Of a stretch of DNA of 23,495 bases, positions 1-7,586 are shown one piece after another. Every line of letters begins with the position of its first letter. Position 1 is the stretch's first letter. Position numbers and translations under genes: made by a program. A model generated the notes under the pieces. That model searched no databases. It was not told where the DNA came from and saw only the letters and a program-made list of their open reading frames with translations. The stretch is from Dyadobacter fermentans (GTDB taxonomy: Bacteria; Bacteroidota; Bacteroidia; Cytophagales; Spirosomataceae), in NCBI RefSeq assembly GCF_019924045.1, contig NZ_JAHXBN010000033.1, forward strand, positions 1 through 23,495. Reading direction: 5' to 3'.

Positions 1-109
1 ACTCCGAACTCAGGTGGTCAGTTTACTCCGAATTGGGGTGGTCAATTTCACGCGGAACAGGTGGTCAGTTTAAACCGAATTGAGGTGGTCAGTTTCACCG
101 AATTTTCCA
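1..109. mobile_element. End of an IS21-family-like insertion sequence
   Basis: Four copies of GGTGGTCA lie at 13-20, 37-44, 60-67 and 84-91, a period of 23-24 bp, separated by TTT..CCGAATT blocks. The segment ends TTTTCCA at 109, next to sensor-gene sequence. Its reverse complement starts TGGAAAATTCGGTGAAACTG, which matches the start of the small elements found later in the window. Several evenly spaced copies of a terminal box are typical of IS21-family ends, where the transposase binds. The element body would lie left of the window, so the family call rests on the end alone. Confidence 0.65.
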
Positions 110-1943
110 CGTCATTGACGGTAAACCTTCTGAAATGATTGCGCTTTTCGTCCAAAACGTGCAGACCATCAAATGTCCCTATCCAAACGCGGTTATTGCT
201 ATCAACAACTACCTGACGGCATTCCAGATCATAAAGCCCATCTCTTCCTGACCAGGATTTTAAAGTTCGTCCACTGCTGTCAAGGCTGACCACGCCCGAC
301 CAGCCGACAGCCCAAATATTTCCGTCGGGACCTTCGGTTATTTGCATATAGCCGTACTTGTCATTTACTCTGCGGAAGCTGCGTGCTTTCTCATCAAAAA
401 GGAAAACTCCCTGATAGGTTGCAAGCCATATTCGCGACCTGCTATCTTCAAATAGGTGCATTATCCAGTTCCCGCCGGCAAGAAGGGTGGACTGGGCCCC
501 GTCGGGCCACAGTTTTACTTCGGAGTTCCTTTCGGTGTCAAGGATGTGAATGCCTTCATAGTAATTGGTGATCCAGAACCTTCTTTTGCGGTCGATCATG
601 CCCAACGAATAAAAGGGGACAGAAAAGAACGTGTGGTGGATGTCGAAGGGGAGCGCGTCGTAACGCCCGTTTACAGGATCAAATTGAAAAATACCCTCAA
701 AACGGTTGTCGGAGGGATCGCTTTTCCCATCTTTCCAGGTTTCCCATTGATTACCGCCCACCCAGATTTTGTTGTGTTTGTCTTGTATCAGCCACTTGGC
801 CTCACAGGTATTTCCGTATTGCGGGAAAGGGAAAAAGGTATGGCGGTTGGTTTTGATATTCCATTTGTAGAGCCCCTGATAGGCAACCGCAATCCAAAAT
901 GTTCGCCCGGCCGGGTCGGACCGGTCTTGTAACATAGCGGTAGCCGGCTGCTCTCCCTGAATACAACTGGCCTTGATAAACTGGTTTTGAGGGTCATATT
1001 TGAGAATGCCTTCCGAGGTACATATCCAAAGGATGCTTGATTTTGAGCTCAACTTAATGTCGTGTACCTCAAAGGGGCGTGGGCTGAGACCTTCGAAAAA
1101 TGAAAACTGTTCGGTGTCGGGCCGGAATATGCCCAAGCCCTCAGCGGCTCCGATCCAAAGTATCTTTTTGCCCGTTTCATCGGTTCCCTCGCAAACTGAA
1201 AGCAAGCGAAATTTACTGTGCTTGTAAATTTTGACTTTTCCCGTCCGGATATCGTACCTCATCAGTCCGTTGAAAGCCATGGTAATCCAAAGCCTTTGGT
1301 CTTTGTCGATAACACCTCCGTGCATTTGGTACTGATACTTTTCTCCCGATACCGGACAGTCCAGCCCCATTTTACAGATAAGCTTGTTAGCCTTCCTATC
1401 GAATTGGAATAAACCGACTTCCATGCCTAAAACCCAGACATTTCTTTGTTTGTCTTCTACAAAGCTGCCTTTGTGATAGATGAAACTCGTTTGCTTAAGA
1501 GGATATGCATATACTTTCTTTTCGGAAGGGGAGTAGCGATTAACTTGTTTGCGGTCGGAGAACCATACATCCCCGAACGAGTCGGTAAAAGTGTTGTAGC
1601 CCCCGCCTTCCTCAAATCCAACAATAACCTGTTCTTTCATTGAACGAGGGTCCACACGCAGCAGTTTATCGGCTGCGGACGAGTAATAAATATCCCCCTT
1701 TCGGTTCGTAGCGATGCCGAATACCCATTTGTTTCCTATATTTTGAAAACTATAACCATCATACCGCGTGAGCGTTTTGCGGGTGCCAAACCACATAAAG
1801 CCGTCCTTGTCCTCTATGGCCCGCTCGACGGTTCGGCTGGGAAGACCATCCGCATCACTGATATGTTCGAATGTAATGTTGGGTAATTGAGCATGCCCAA
1901 CATCGCACATCAGCAGCAAAAGAAGAATCAGAAATTGTTTCAT
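48..1943 (-). pseudogene. Hybrid two-component sensor, propeller part only, truncated by IS end
   Basis: The reading frame starts with a signal peptide (MKQFLILLLLLMCDVGHAQ) and continues as a periplasmic two-component regulator propeller, with repeats such as GLPSRTVERAIEDKDGFMWFGT and NRVWIGTFDGL. About 611 residues come from the gene. The last roughly 19 residues and the stop at 48-50 are read from the IS-like end at 1-109. A full sensor of this class (compare the 1331-residue one at 16832) goes on with a Y_Y_Y domain, membrane helix, histidine kinase, receiver and AraC domain, all missing here. The product could at most be a periplasmic propeller without output. It diverges from the mannanase gene, so the intact gene probably regulated that locus in response to a glycan; this is inference from position. 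Confidence 0.85.
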
Positions 1944-2029
1944 TATGCGTTTCAGCGGCGACTGTTAAATCATTTCTGATACATAAAGTGATGGTGTTTC
2001 GATATAGTGTGGGAAATTAAGGGGAAATC

Positions 2030-2061
2030 CAAAGGTATCATTTACAGCACTCTTTGTCAAA
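2030..2061 (-). promoter_or_regulatory. Bacteroidota-type promoter for the truncated sensor
   Basis: On the minus strand TTTG (2061-2058) is followed after 20 bases by TACCTTTG (2037-2030). This matches the Bacteroidota consensus TTTG at -33 and TAnnTTTG at -7 with the expected spacing. It lies about 87 bases upstream of the sensor start codon at 1943. Supported by motif match only. Confidence 0.5.
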
Positions 2062-2064
2062 GAG
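2050..2064. promoter_or_regulatory. 15-bp palindrome over the -33 box
   Basis: CTCTTTG, one base, CAAAGAG forms a perfect 7-bp inverted repeat that covers the proposed -33 box of the sensor promoter. The site suits an operator in the 331-bp divergent region between the sensor and the mannanase. The rest of that region (1944-2274) shows no gene, and I saw no good -7 box for the mannanase. Confidence 0.3.
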
Positions 2065-2283
2065 CGGCGGGCCAGTGGTCGCGATTTGGCTGTCGGCTGC
2101 GGGTTGGAGCAGGTGAGTGGGCAACTTTCGTCGTTTATCCTTAAAACCTATTCGCTCACCTCATAAAACCTGCAACTGACCCCGCATGAGTGGCATCGCA
2201 TTCGGCTTGGCCATAAATTGACGGCTTGATCCGTGAAATCAAAGGTAGCGGTCGGTTTTGTGCGAATAAATTAAATGCGCGCT

Positions 2284-3342
2284 ATGAAACATCTCTTGTT
2301 GATCCTGCTGGCCGCTGCTGTTTTTGCAGCTTGCCACGAATCGGACGATAACAATTCGGACGATACGCCCATCTCGCCTAATTCCGACGGTTTACACGTT
2401 GTAGATGGAAAATTTGTTGCCGATGCGGCAGGCAACAGGCTGGTGTTGAGGGGGGTAAATATGGGTAGCGCTTTTGCCGACGGTTTTGGAATGGCCGAAA
2501 TTCCGGAAATAGAGAAAACCGGCGCCAATGCCGTTCGTCTGGTGCTGCAGCGCCAATACGACAATAGCGGTACCGGCACCATGACCGCCGCGCAAATAGA
2601 GCCTCTGATCACTTCCTGCATTGACAGGGGCATGGTACCTGTTTTGGAACTACACGATTACACGGGAACCTCGGATGTTTCCGGCAGTCTCGGGCAAGCC
2701 ACTGCCTGGTGGACCAGTGCCGATATGAAGCCCATGCTGCTGAAATACCAGAAATCCATCATTATTAACATAGCCAATGAGCCAGACGACGGCAGCGCCA
2801 CCGGCAACACTTATAGCACTGCCAGTATGGATGCTGTCAGAAACCTAAGGGCAGCGGGTTATAGCTGCCCGTTGATGATCGACGCGCCCGGATGGGGTAA
2901 GGACCCGGAGTTCTTTGTCCAGCATGGTAAGGAGCTGATGGACGCCGACCCGCTGCACAATCTGATATTGAGCGTACACACTTACTGGCCGACAACAGGC
3001 GCGTTTGGCAATTATTCGGATGCCCAGATCACGGCTTATCTGAACAACCTGGGGAGTTCGGGATTGCCCATTGTATTGGGTGAAATAGCTGCCATCGACG
3101 ACCAGGACGCGAATGGTATAAAGCCCATTAACTACAAACTTATCATGCGGCTCTGCCAGCAAAATCAGGTTGGATATCTGGTATGGTGGTGGGGCTTTGC
3201 TACCCCTGCGGGTTCAAACAATGCTGAAAGTATGACGCCCGATGGTACTTACAGCGGTCTGCTGGGCGCCGGGAAAATAATGGCTGTCACTGACGCCAAT
3301 TCCATTAAAAACACGGCGCAAAGAGCAGATGGATTAAAATAG
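2284..3342 (+). CDS. GH5 (subfamily 8-like) endo-beta-mannanase lipoprotein
   Basis: Secreted glycoside hydrolase family 5 enzyme, 352 residues from the ATG at 2284 (an in-frame ATG at 2275 adds three residues). The N-terminus is a lipoprotein signal with lipobox VFAAC and Cys17, followed by an Asp/Ser-rich linker. The (beta/alpha)8 domain begins near HVVDGKFVADAAGNRLVLRG. Catalytic residues are visible: the acid/base Glu166 in NIANEP and the nucleophile Glu267 in PIVLGE. LVLRGVNMG, IEKTGANAVRLVL, LELHDYTG, MIDAPGWG and YLVWWWG recall bacterial GH5_8 beta-mannanases. A surface mannan- or glucomannan-cleaving lipoprotein is likely; exact substrate is inferred. A LuxR-type regulator follows after 36 bases, probably in one transcript, and a broken glycan sensor diverges upstream. 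Confidence 0.88.
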   Translation: MKHLLLILLAAAVFAACHESDDNNSDDTPISPNSDGLHVVDGKFVADAAGNRLVLRGVNMGSAFADGFGMAEIPEIEKTGANAVRLVLQRQYDNSGTGTMTAAQIEPLITSCIDRGMVPVLELHDYTGTSDVSGSLGQATAWWTSADMKPMLLKYQKSIIINIANEPDDGSATGNTYSTASMDAVRNLRAAGYSCPLMIDAPGWGKDPEFFVQHGKELMDADPLHNLILSVHTYWPTTGAFGNYSDAQITAYLNNLGSSGLPIVLGEIAAIDDQDANGIKPINYKLIMRLCQQNQVGYLVWWWGFATPAGSNNAESMTPDGTYSGLLGAGKIMAVTDANSIKNTAQRADGLK

Positions 3343-3378
3343 CATCCAGTCTTACCCATTTACAGACAAAACCGGATA

Positions 3379-4026
3379 ATGAATTCCCCGACCATTGTTT
3401 ATCTCGTTCACCCGCATTCTCTGGTACGCGCCGCCGTCGCAGAGTGGTTAGTTTGTAATGCATTTATCGAGGTGACCGGAAAAAGTGGAAGTCTGGAAGA
3501 AATTGCTCATTCTTCCAAACTGGATAGAACTGAATTGCTGATCGCTTTTGCGCATTCAGCAACCGGGGGAGCCGGTCAGATAGCCAATATCAAAAAAACG
3601 CATCCATCACTGAAAATAATGATTGCTTCCGATACGTCTGCCATTAGCGATGTGCGAGAAATAGTGCACAGCGGGGTTAATGGCTACATCGATTTCAATG
3701 CCGAGATTGAAGAGTGGGAGAGGGCGATCAAGTTGGTTTCGACCGGCAAAACGTATTATGCACAGCAGGTAATGACTCAGCTCGCGAAAGTAAGCATCGG
3801 TGGTCACACCAGCCAGCATGCCGTAGAAACGAAGAACTCGCTGAGTAAAAGGGAAATCGAAGTACTACGGCTTGTGGCCAGTGAGTATACGACTAACCGC
3901 ATTGCCGACGAGCTATTTATAAGTAATAAGACTGTTGAAACACACAGGCGAAATCTCTTTCAGAAGTTAGAGGTAAAAAACTCGGTAGGCCTTGTCAAGA
4001 TCGCAGTAAGGCTTGGGATTATTTAG
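3379..4026 (+). CDS. LuxR/NarL-type regulator with degenerate receiver
   Basis: 215 residues. The C-terminal 60 residues are a clear LuxR-type helix-turn-helix: SLSKREIEVLRLVASEYTTN then IADELFISNKTVETHRRNL. The N-terminal part has the length and fold pattern of a receiver, but its key residues are gone. The acidic pair of the usual VDDHPLVR is His11-Pro12 in VHPHSLVR. The position of the phosphorylated Asp falls in ELLIAFAHS with no Asp. The conserved Lys of GYLLK is replaced in GYIDFNA. It therefore cannot be controlled by Asp phosphorylation in the normal way. It lies 36 bases after the mannanase gene. It may act constitutively, by ligand or partner binding, or be drifting toward loss; the frame is intact. 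Confidence 0.85.
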   Translation: MNSPTIVYLVHPHSLVRAAVAEWLVCNAFIEVTGKSGSLEEIAHSSKLDRTELLIAFAHSATGGAGQIANIKKTHPSLKIMIASDTSAISDVREIVHSGVNGYIDFNAEIEEWERAIKLVSTGKTYYAQQVMTQLAKVSIGGHTSQHAVETKNSLSKREIEVLRLVASEYTTNRIADELFISNKTVETHRRNLFQKLEVKNSVGLVKIAVRLGII

Positions 4027-4168
4027 ACTTTTCTCCAGTCGGCATAACCCAAGATCGAATAGCGTCACTTCCTTTGTTTTCAGGTAGATATCTAATTTAA
4101 TTCTAATAGCGAACCCTGAGGAGAGCGCCTCCGTGTTTCGTTATGCAAGAAATAAATCACCGGATAGA

Positions 4169-4805
4169 CTACCTGCCTTTCAAAGGATAATCTTTCAACC
4201 GGACAAAGCTGAAAATGCTGCTTTCGATAAGATTAGTTGGCGTGTTAGGGACCGCGTCGCCGGAAAGAGCATCGAAGCTGATCATCGTAACCCCGAGCTG
4301 TTGGGCAATCTTGGCGCACGCTTCGTCTGTGAAGGCGGTCGCAGAGCGGAAGAAAATGGACCGCCTGCCGGTGATAGCGGTGATTTTGCGTTCATTTGCC
4401 TCAATTTCATCGAAGGAGTCCGGCAGGTCGGGGGTAGCCTTAATCCCGTATTCGCTTTCGCCGTCCACCGAGCAGGGCCTGTGGTTCAGGCCGTGGTTCT
4501 CCGATTTCAAAGAGACTGTTTTTGCTTAGATTCAGGAAGGTTGCATAATTAGCATCAATCCATCTGCCGCTCACGCACAAAGTGGCAGGGATTTTCATTT
4601 TTTCCAGATAAGTGATGAGCTCCACATCATATCCGCTGCCATGCGGGCCGCCACAGGCGTCAAAAGTCAGGGCAAGCAGTTTTTTATTGGTTTCAATGTC
4701 TTCATCAACGCCCTTTACAAACTCTCCCCAGCTACCAGCAGGCATATGCGCGAACTTGGCTGAAACCTTGGCCTTCGTTGTCAGATAGGATGTGTCTTGA
4801 AACCT
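4169..4805 (-). pseudogene. Polysaccharide deacetylase (NodB domain), frameshifted and truncated
   Basis: Two overlapping frames together form one NodB-type carbohydrate esterase. The first reads LLALTFDACGGPHGSGYDVE (motif 1) and KIPATLCVSGRWIDANYATF, up to NSLFEIG. The second continues with NHGLNHRPCS (metal-binding His pair, motif 2) and FRSATAFTDEACAKIAQQLG. The switch is a one-base insertion near 4498-4503, where GGAGAACCAC should read GG-N-AACCAC. No start codon or signal peptide remains upstream: the frame is closed by a TAA at 4806-4808, and an inserted element begins at 4828. The C-terminus is lost after about SGDAVPNTP. The intact enzyme would have removed acetyl groups from a cell-wall or extracellular glycan. 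The remnant is not expected to work. Confidence 0.82.
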
Positions 4806-4827
4806 TTAGGTTGTCTGCTTTGCTGAC

Positions 4828-4999
4828 TGGAGAATACGCTGCAACAGACCACGCCACTCCGTGGCAGATTGGCCAATAATCCAAATTCTTGGATTTTGTG
4901 TAACTTCCTGATGAAAGGAAGATTTGCTGGTCAATTTGGACCGAAATGACCTGGTCAGCCTAAATTGAAATGGAGTGGTCACTGGCACCATAATTTCCA
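4828..4999 (-). mobile_element. MITE-like element copy A, IS21-end derived
   Basis: 172 bp, inverted relative to the other copies. Read on the minus strand it starts TGGAAATTATGGTGCCAGTG and ends GCGTATTCTCCA. It shares blocks with copy B along its length: ATTTCGGTCC(G/A)AATTGACCA in the middle and CCAATCTGCCACGGA near the end. It has no room for a transposase. It separates the truncated ligase (right) from the deacetylase remnant (left). No clear target-site duplication is present. Confidence 0.7.
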
Positions 5000-5315
5000 T
5001 GCTGTGTCCGTTGTATTTCTGCAGCGCATCAAAATCCGGCTTCCCCTCTTCGTTGAAGACTACCACCTCGCCATCAATGACCACGTCATGCCTGAGGGAT
5101 TTGAGTGCACGCTCGACCGGGGGATACTTAGCCGTATAGTTCAGGCCGCTTCGCGAGTCCATCCGGACCTTGCCCGACTTTACATAGGAAACGATCCGGT
5201 AGCCGTCCCATTTCACTTCGAACAGATAGTCAGGCAAGCTCGGCATTTCTTTAACTAAACTACAGAGCATCGGGTCAATACGATCCGGCATTGGGTCATT
5301 TTTGCGCTTCACCAT
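5000..5315 (-). pseudogene. ATP-dependent DNA ligase (LigD-type), N-terminal fragment
   Basis: The first 105 residues match the adenylation domain of LigD-type ATP-dependent DNA ligases. FEVKWDGYR carries the KxDGxR motif I with the AMP-accepting Lys35, and VVIDGEVVVFNEEGKPDFDA is the motif III region. The gene is cut at 5000 by the element at 4828-4999; the frame then runs through element sequence to a stop at 4806. The rest of the nucleotidyl-transferase domain and the OB fold are absent, so it cannot seal DNA. The start overlaps the end of the 98-residue gene upstream by 7 bases, so the two were probably translated together. Such ligases act in non-homologous end joining or base-excision repair. 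Confidence 0.85.
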
Positions 5316-5605
5316 ACGTCGTCCTTTGATATATTCAGCGTATCTATCGCGTATTGAGCTACCTCATCGGTGATGCTTGCGTTTTCTATACGCTCCCGCA
5401 GGTGTGTTTCCCAATCCTTCATTGCAGCCTCCGCCGTGTTACCGCAACCAAATATCCCTTCCTGGGGATCAGGCCCCAACAAGCAACAGAAATCAGTACC
5501 CTCTCGCCAGACTACCGGGCGCAGCTCCTTTATCCGTCGCGACAGGTCCCGGGATTCAAAATCGACTGGAACCTGCATTTGTTGTGGTATATGCATGTGT
5601 CTCAT
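5309..5605 (-). CDS. Conserved hypothetical protein upstream of the ligase
   Basis: 98 residues, no signal peptide or membrane segment. I do not recognise a named family. The central part (TDFCCLLGPDPQEGIFGCGN, then TAEAAMKDWETHL) has the look of a HicB-like fold, in which a strand-rich domain ends with a helix of this type. No DNA-binding domain follows and no HicA-like toxin is next to it. Its stop overlaps the start of the DNA ligase by 7 bases (ATGGTGA arrangement), so it was cotranscribed and probably translationally coupled with it. A role in repair is inferred from that coupling only. Confidence 0.65.
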   Translation of the reverse strand: MRHMHIPQQMQVPVDFESRDLSRRIKELRPVVWREGTDFCCLLGPDPQEGIFGCGNTAEAAMKDWETHLRERIENASITDEVAQYAIDTLNISKDDVW

Positions 5606-5723
5606 AACTAGCTCATTTTAGAATAAAAACAATACTGGCACATCTTTGTTGTGATGCAACAAGCGTACCAACAGGGTACCTTTAATTCGGCGGTTGGTAG
5701 CTATTAATTCAACATTCCGCAGG

Positions 5724-5764
5724 CAATGTCAAATCTTGTATTTCTGGAAGACATTGTAACTTCG
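5724..5764 (+). promoter_or_regulatory. Candidate promoter with inverted repeat
   Basis: CTTG at 5735-5738, 18 bases, then TAACTTCG at 5757-5764, one base off the Bacteroidota -7 consensus TAnnTTTG. It lies 25 bases before the ATG at 5789. The spacer holds one arm of a perfect 7-bp inverted repeat (CAATGTC at 5724-5730, GACATTG at 5750-5756), which could bind a repressor. Further left on the other gene's side are TTGTTG-N5-CAACAA and GTACC-N5-GGTAC. Motif-based and weak. Confidence 0.3.
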
Positions 5765-5788
5765 TCAACTAGCGTTTAAAGGACTGTT

Positions 5789-6097
5789 ATGTTACTACTC
5801 CAAATACTATTGCCAATCAAGGATGAGAAGGGCGATCCTTTCCCGGAACACTACTTCACAGACCTTCGAGAAGAGCTGGCGATTAAGTTCGGCGGGATAA
5901 CGATTTATAGCCGCTCACCGGCCAAAGGTCTTTGGAAAGAATCAGGCAGCTCTCTTGTAACAGATGAAATGATCATTTACGAAATAATGATGCAGGAAGT
6001 AGATCTACCGTATTGGCAAGCACAAAAATTGAGGCTTCAAGAGCTGCTGCGTCAGGATGAGATCTTGATGCGGTACCATGAAGTGACCACGATATAG
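5789..6097 (+). CDS. Small conserved protein of unknown function
   Basis: 102 residues, soluble, no signal peptide. The pattern is (M)LLLQILLPIKDEKGDPFPE, then REELAIKFGGITIYSRSPAK and GLW, an acidic stretch leading into a beta-strand (IIYEIMM), and a C-terminal helix LRLQELLRQDEILMRYHEV. I recall similar roughly 100-residue proteins with an FGG(I/V)T.Y.R.PA.GLW core in several phyla, with no assigned activity. This is memory, not a search. The gene is convergent with alkB: three bases separate the stops. Its place between a ligase operon and the repressor-alkB operon hints at a link to DNA damage or stress, not more. Confidence 0.75.
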   Translation: MLLLQILLPIKDEKGDPFPEHYFTDLREELAIKFGGITIYSRSPAKGLWKESGSSLVTDEMIIYEIMMQEVDLPYWQAQKLRLQELLRQDEILMRYHEVTTI

Positions 6098-6100
6098 AGT

Positions 6101-6700
6101 TCATTGAACATGCGTCTTTCTAAATGTCAGATTGATCCGGGCGGTCATAGGAGTAGTTGATTTTGCGATCCTGTGTTCCCAACACTTTTGAAGATCGGCT
6201 TTCATGAGTAGTAGAGAGCCGTGTTCGAGCGCAATAGTATACCGCTGGCTGTGATTGTCCTTGCTCCTGAAATCGAAATTGCGTACCTGTCCAAGGCTCA
6301 CCGAGGCAATATCGGTTTTGACACCAGGGATTGTGTCCTTATCAGCGTGCCAGGCAACGCTATCGTTACCGTCCCGGTAGTAGTTGAGCAGCACGCCATC
6401 AAACCGGGTGCCGGTCGCAACCATAATCCTTTGCCTGAGTGATTCCAGTTCCGGTGTCATCGGCCTGGGTGTCCTGACATCATTCTCCCTGATCGGCCTC
6501 GGTCCATACCAGGCGCAAAGGCGGGGCGTCACAACCTCTTTTTCATACTTTATCACTTTATGTTGTTCCCAAGGAACTGTTCTCAAAAACAGAGACAGCA
6601 ATTCAGCCGCTTCCTCGCCGTTAATAAAGCCTGGAGTATACTGCATTAAATGCTGCGGCAGCCGGAGCTGCGACTGATCGTCAAAAAGCTTGAATTGCAT
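6101..6700 (-). CDS. alkB: AlkB-type Fe(II)/2-oxoglutarate DNA dioxygenase
   Basis: 199 residues from the ATG at 6700. Removes methyl groups from N1-methyladenine and N3-methylcytosine by oxidation. The jelly-roll signature is complete: iron ligands His118 and Asp120 in WHADKD and His176 in CWEHRI, and the 2-oxoglutarate-binding arginines in RINLTFR near residues 188-194. TPRLCAWYGPRPI, LNYYRDGNDSVAWH and IASVSLGQVRNFDFR are typical of AlkB/ALKBH2-like enzymes. The start codon shares one base with the stop of the LexA-like repressor (TGATG), so the two form a translationally coupled operon. Expression should follow the repressor's own autoregulated promoter and rise when it is cleaved after DNA damage. 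Confidence 0.93.
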   Translation of the reverse strand: MQFKLFDDQSQLRLPQHLMQYTPGFINGEEAAELLSLFLRTVPWEQHKVIKYEKEVVTPRLCAWYGPRPIRENDVRTPRPMTPELESLRQRIMVATGTRFDGVLLNYYRDGNDSVAWHADKDTIPGVKTDIASVSLGQVRNFDFRSKDNHSQRYTIALEHGSLLLMKADLQKCWEHRIAKSTTPMTARINLTFRKTHVQ

Positions 6701-7539
6701 CACTTCTCTGCCTTTTCTTCTATTTTACTTAGTCGCTTCAAAACCTCACTTAAAGTATGGGATATGTGTTGCCCATCGGCGACCGGCTCGGGAATCGACC
6801 TGGACTGATAACTATGATACTTCCAGATTTCTAGTACTTCCTTTAACTCCACCTCATAAGGTTTGTATTGCTGATTAAGCGATTCCAAAACAATTCTCCT
6901 CTCTTCGACTTTGATGGTCACCTTCTTAAAAACAAAATCCTGCTCACCTTTTAGGATGACAATACAAAGCGTACCCGGCTTTAACAGGTTCCATCCCTCA
7001 ACAAACCGGCAGACAACATCTGCACCTTCCGGCAAGGGCAGCATCGAATCGCCTGATGTCGGAAACATCCTGAACGTGCCTGAGGGAAGGTTAGGAAAGG
7101 AAAACTTAGGCAGCGCAGCAATATATTCTGGGTTCGCATGCCCGTCACGGTATCCGGCCTTGGCCTTTACGGGCACATACTCAACATTTTCTTTATTGGC
7201 TTTATCAACGGTGATCGCAACTATCCGCAGATTGCTTCCGGCCAGGTAGACATCGTTTCCCGCCTGCAGGTCCCGTAGCTTCAATTCCCCAAGTTTGGAG
7301 AGATCTATCCGCATCAGCGTATCGATGCTGAGCCGGAAATAGTCTAAGAATTTAAAATAGTCCTCCGGCTGCGGGGCGGCTGTCCTACCGGATTCCAAGG
7401 CATTTGATTTCGCCCGCGTCATAAAAAGTGCGTCAGCGAGCTCTTGCTGGGTTTTTCTCTTTCGCTCCCGGAGAAATTTAATGTTTTGTGCAAAAAATAT
7501 TTTGGAGGATTCATTGTGTTTGGCTACAATTAGTATCAC
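6700..7539 (-). CDS. LexA-like self-cleaving repressor (XRE HTH + S24 peptidase)
   Basis: Taken from the GTG at 7539 the protein has 279 residues. The frame is open further back to 7707, but that extension overlaps imuA and the operator, so I reject it; no in-frame ATG lies near the helix-turn-helix. The N-terminus is an XRE-type DNA-binding domain (NIKFLRERKRKTQQELADAL). A probable Ala-Gly cleavage site sits in KAKAGYRDG (128-129). The S24 serine-lysine dyad is Ser165 in SGDSMLP and Lys205 in FVFKKV. Such proteins stand next to imuA-imuB-dnaE2 in Bacteroidota and serve as the SOS repressor; RecA-triggered self-cleavage is inferred. It is divergent from the imuA remnant and coupled to alkB. 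It is intact although its mutasome targets are broken. Confidence 0.85.
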   Translation of the reverse strand: MILIVAKHNESSKIFFAQNIKFLRERKRKTQQELADALFMTRAKSNALESGRTAAPQPEDYFKFLDYFRLSIDTLMRIDLSKLGELKLRDLQAGNDVYLAGSNLRIVAITVDKANKENVEYVPVKAKAGYRDGHANPEYIAALPKFSFPNLPSGTFRMFPTSGDSMLPLPEGADVVCRFVEGWNLLKPGTLCIVILKGEQDFVFKKVTIKVEERRIVLESLNQQYKPYEVELKEVLEIWKYHSYQSRSIPEPVADGQHISHTLSEVLKRLSKIEEKAEK

Positions 7540-7542
7540 TAC

Positions 7543-7563
7543 TTTGTTACATTTGGTATCAAA
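7543..7563. promoter_or_regulatory. Probable operator of the LexA-like repressor
   Basis: TTTGTTAC, five bases, GTATCAAA: an 8-bp inverted repeat with one mismatch in the 47-bp divergent region. A further half-site GTATCA lies at 7533-7538. The palindrome overlaps both proposed -7 boxes, so one bound repressor could close both promoters. The sequence evidence is the symmetry and position; binding is inferred. Confidence 0.55.
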
Positions 7564-7567
7564 GTTA
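7548..7567. promoter_or_regulatory. Overlapping divergent -7 boxes for imuA and the repressor
   Basis: TACATTTG on the plus strand (7548-7555) and TAACTTTG on the minus strand (7567-7560) both match TAnnTTTG. They would start imuA transcription near 7562 and repressor transcription near 7553, a leader of about 14 bases before the GTG at 7539. The -33 boxes are poor, with TTTG 25 and 29 bases away, as may suit regulated promoters. Confidence 0.4.
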
Positions 7568-7586
7568 AAGTAAAAAATGTGATGCG

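Noticed and set aside
1..109. Evenly spaced repeats resembling a CRISPR array
   Set aside because: The 8-base boxes repeat every 23-24 bp with similar, not unique, sequence between them. Repeats and spacers are far too short, and the same boxes occur at mobile-element ends.
456..932. 158-codon plus-strand frame opposite the first sensor
   Set aside because: Shadow of the propeller-coding strand, with no signal, motif or own promoter.
4828..4999. Target-site duplication TGCTG around copy A
   Set aside because: TGCTG occurs on both sides, but on the left it is separated from the element end by two bases, and no comparable duplication exists at the other copies.
5309..6097. The two small genes as a toxin-antitoxin pair
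   Set aside because: They are divergent, not in one operon; the HicB-like impression of the first is weak, no HicA-like partner is present, and the second has a soluble conserved core unlike known toxins.
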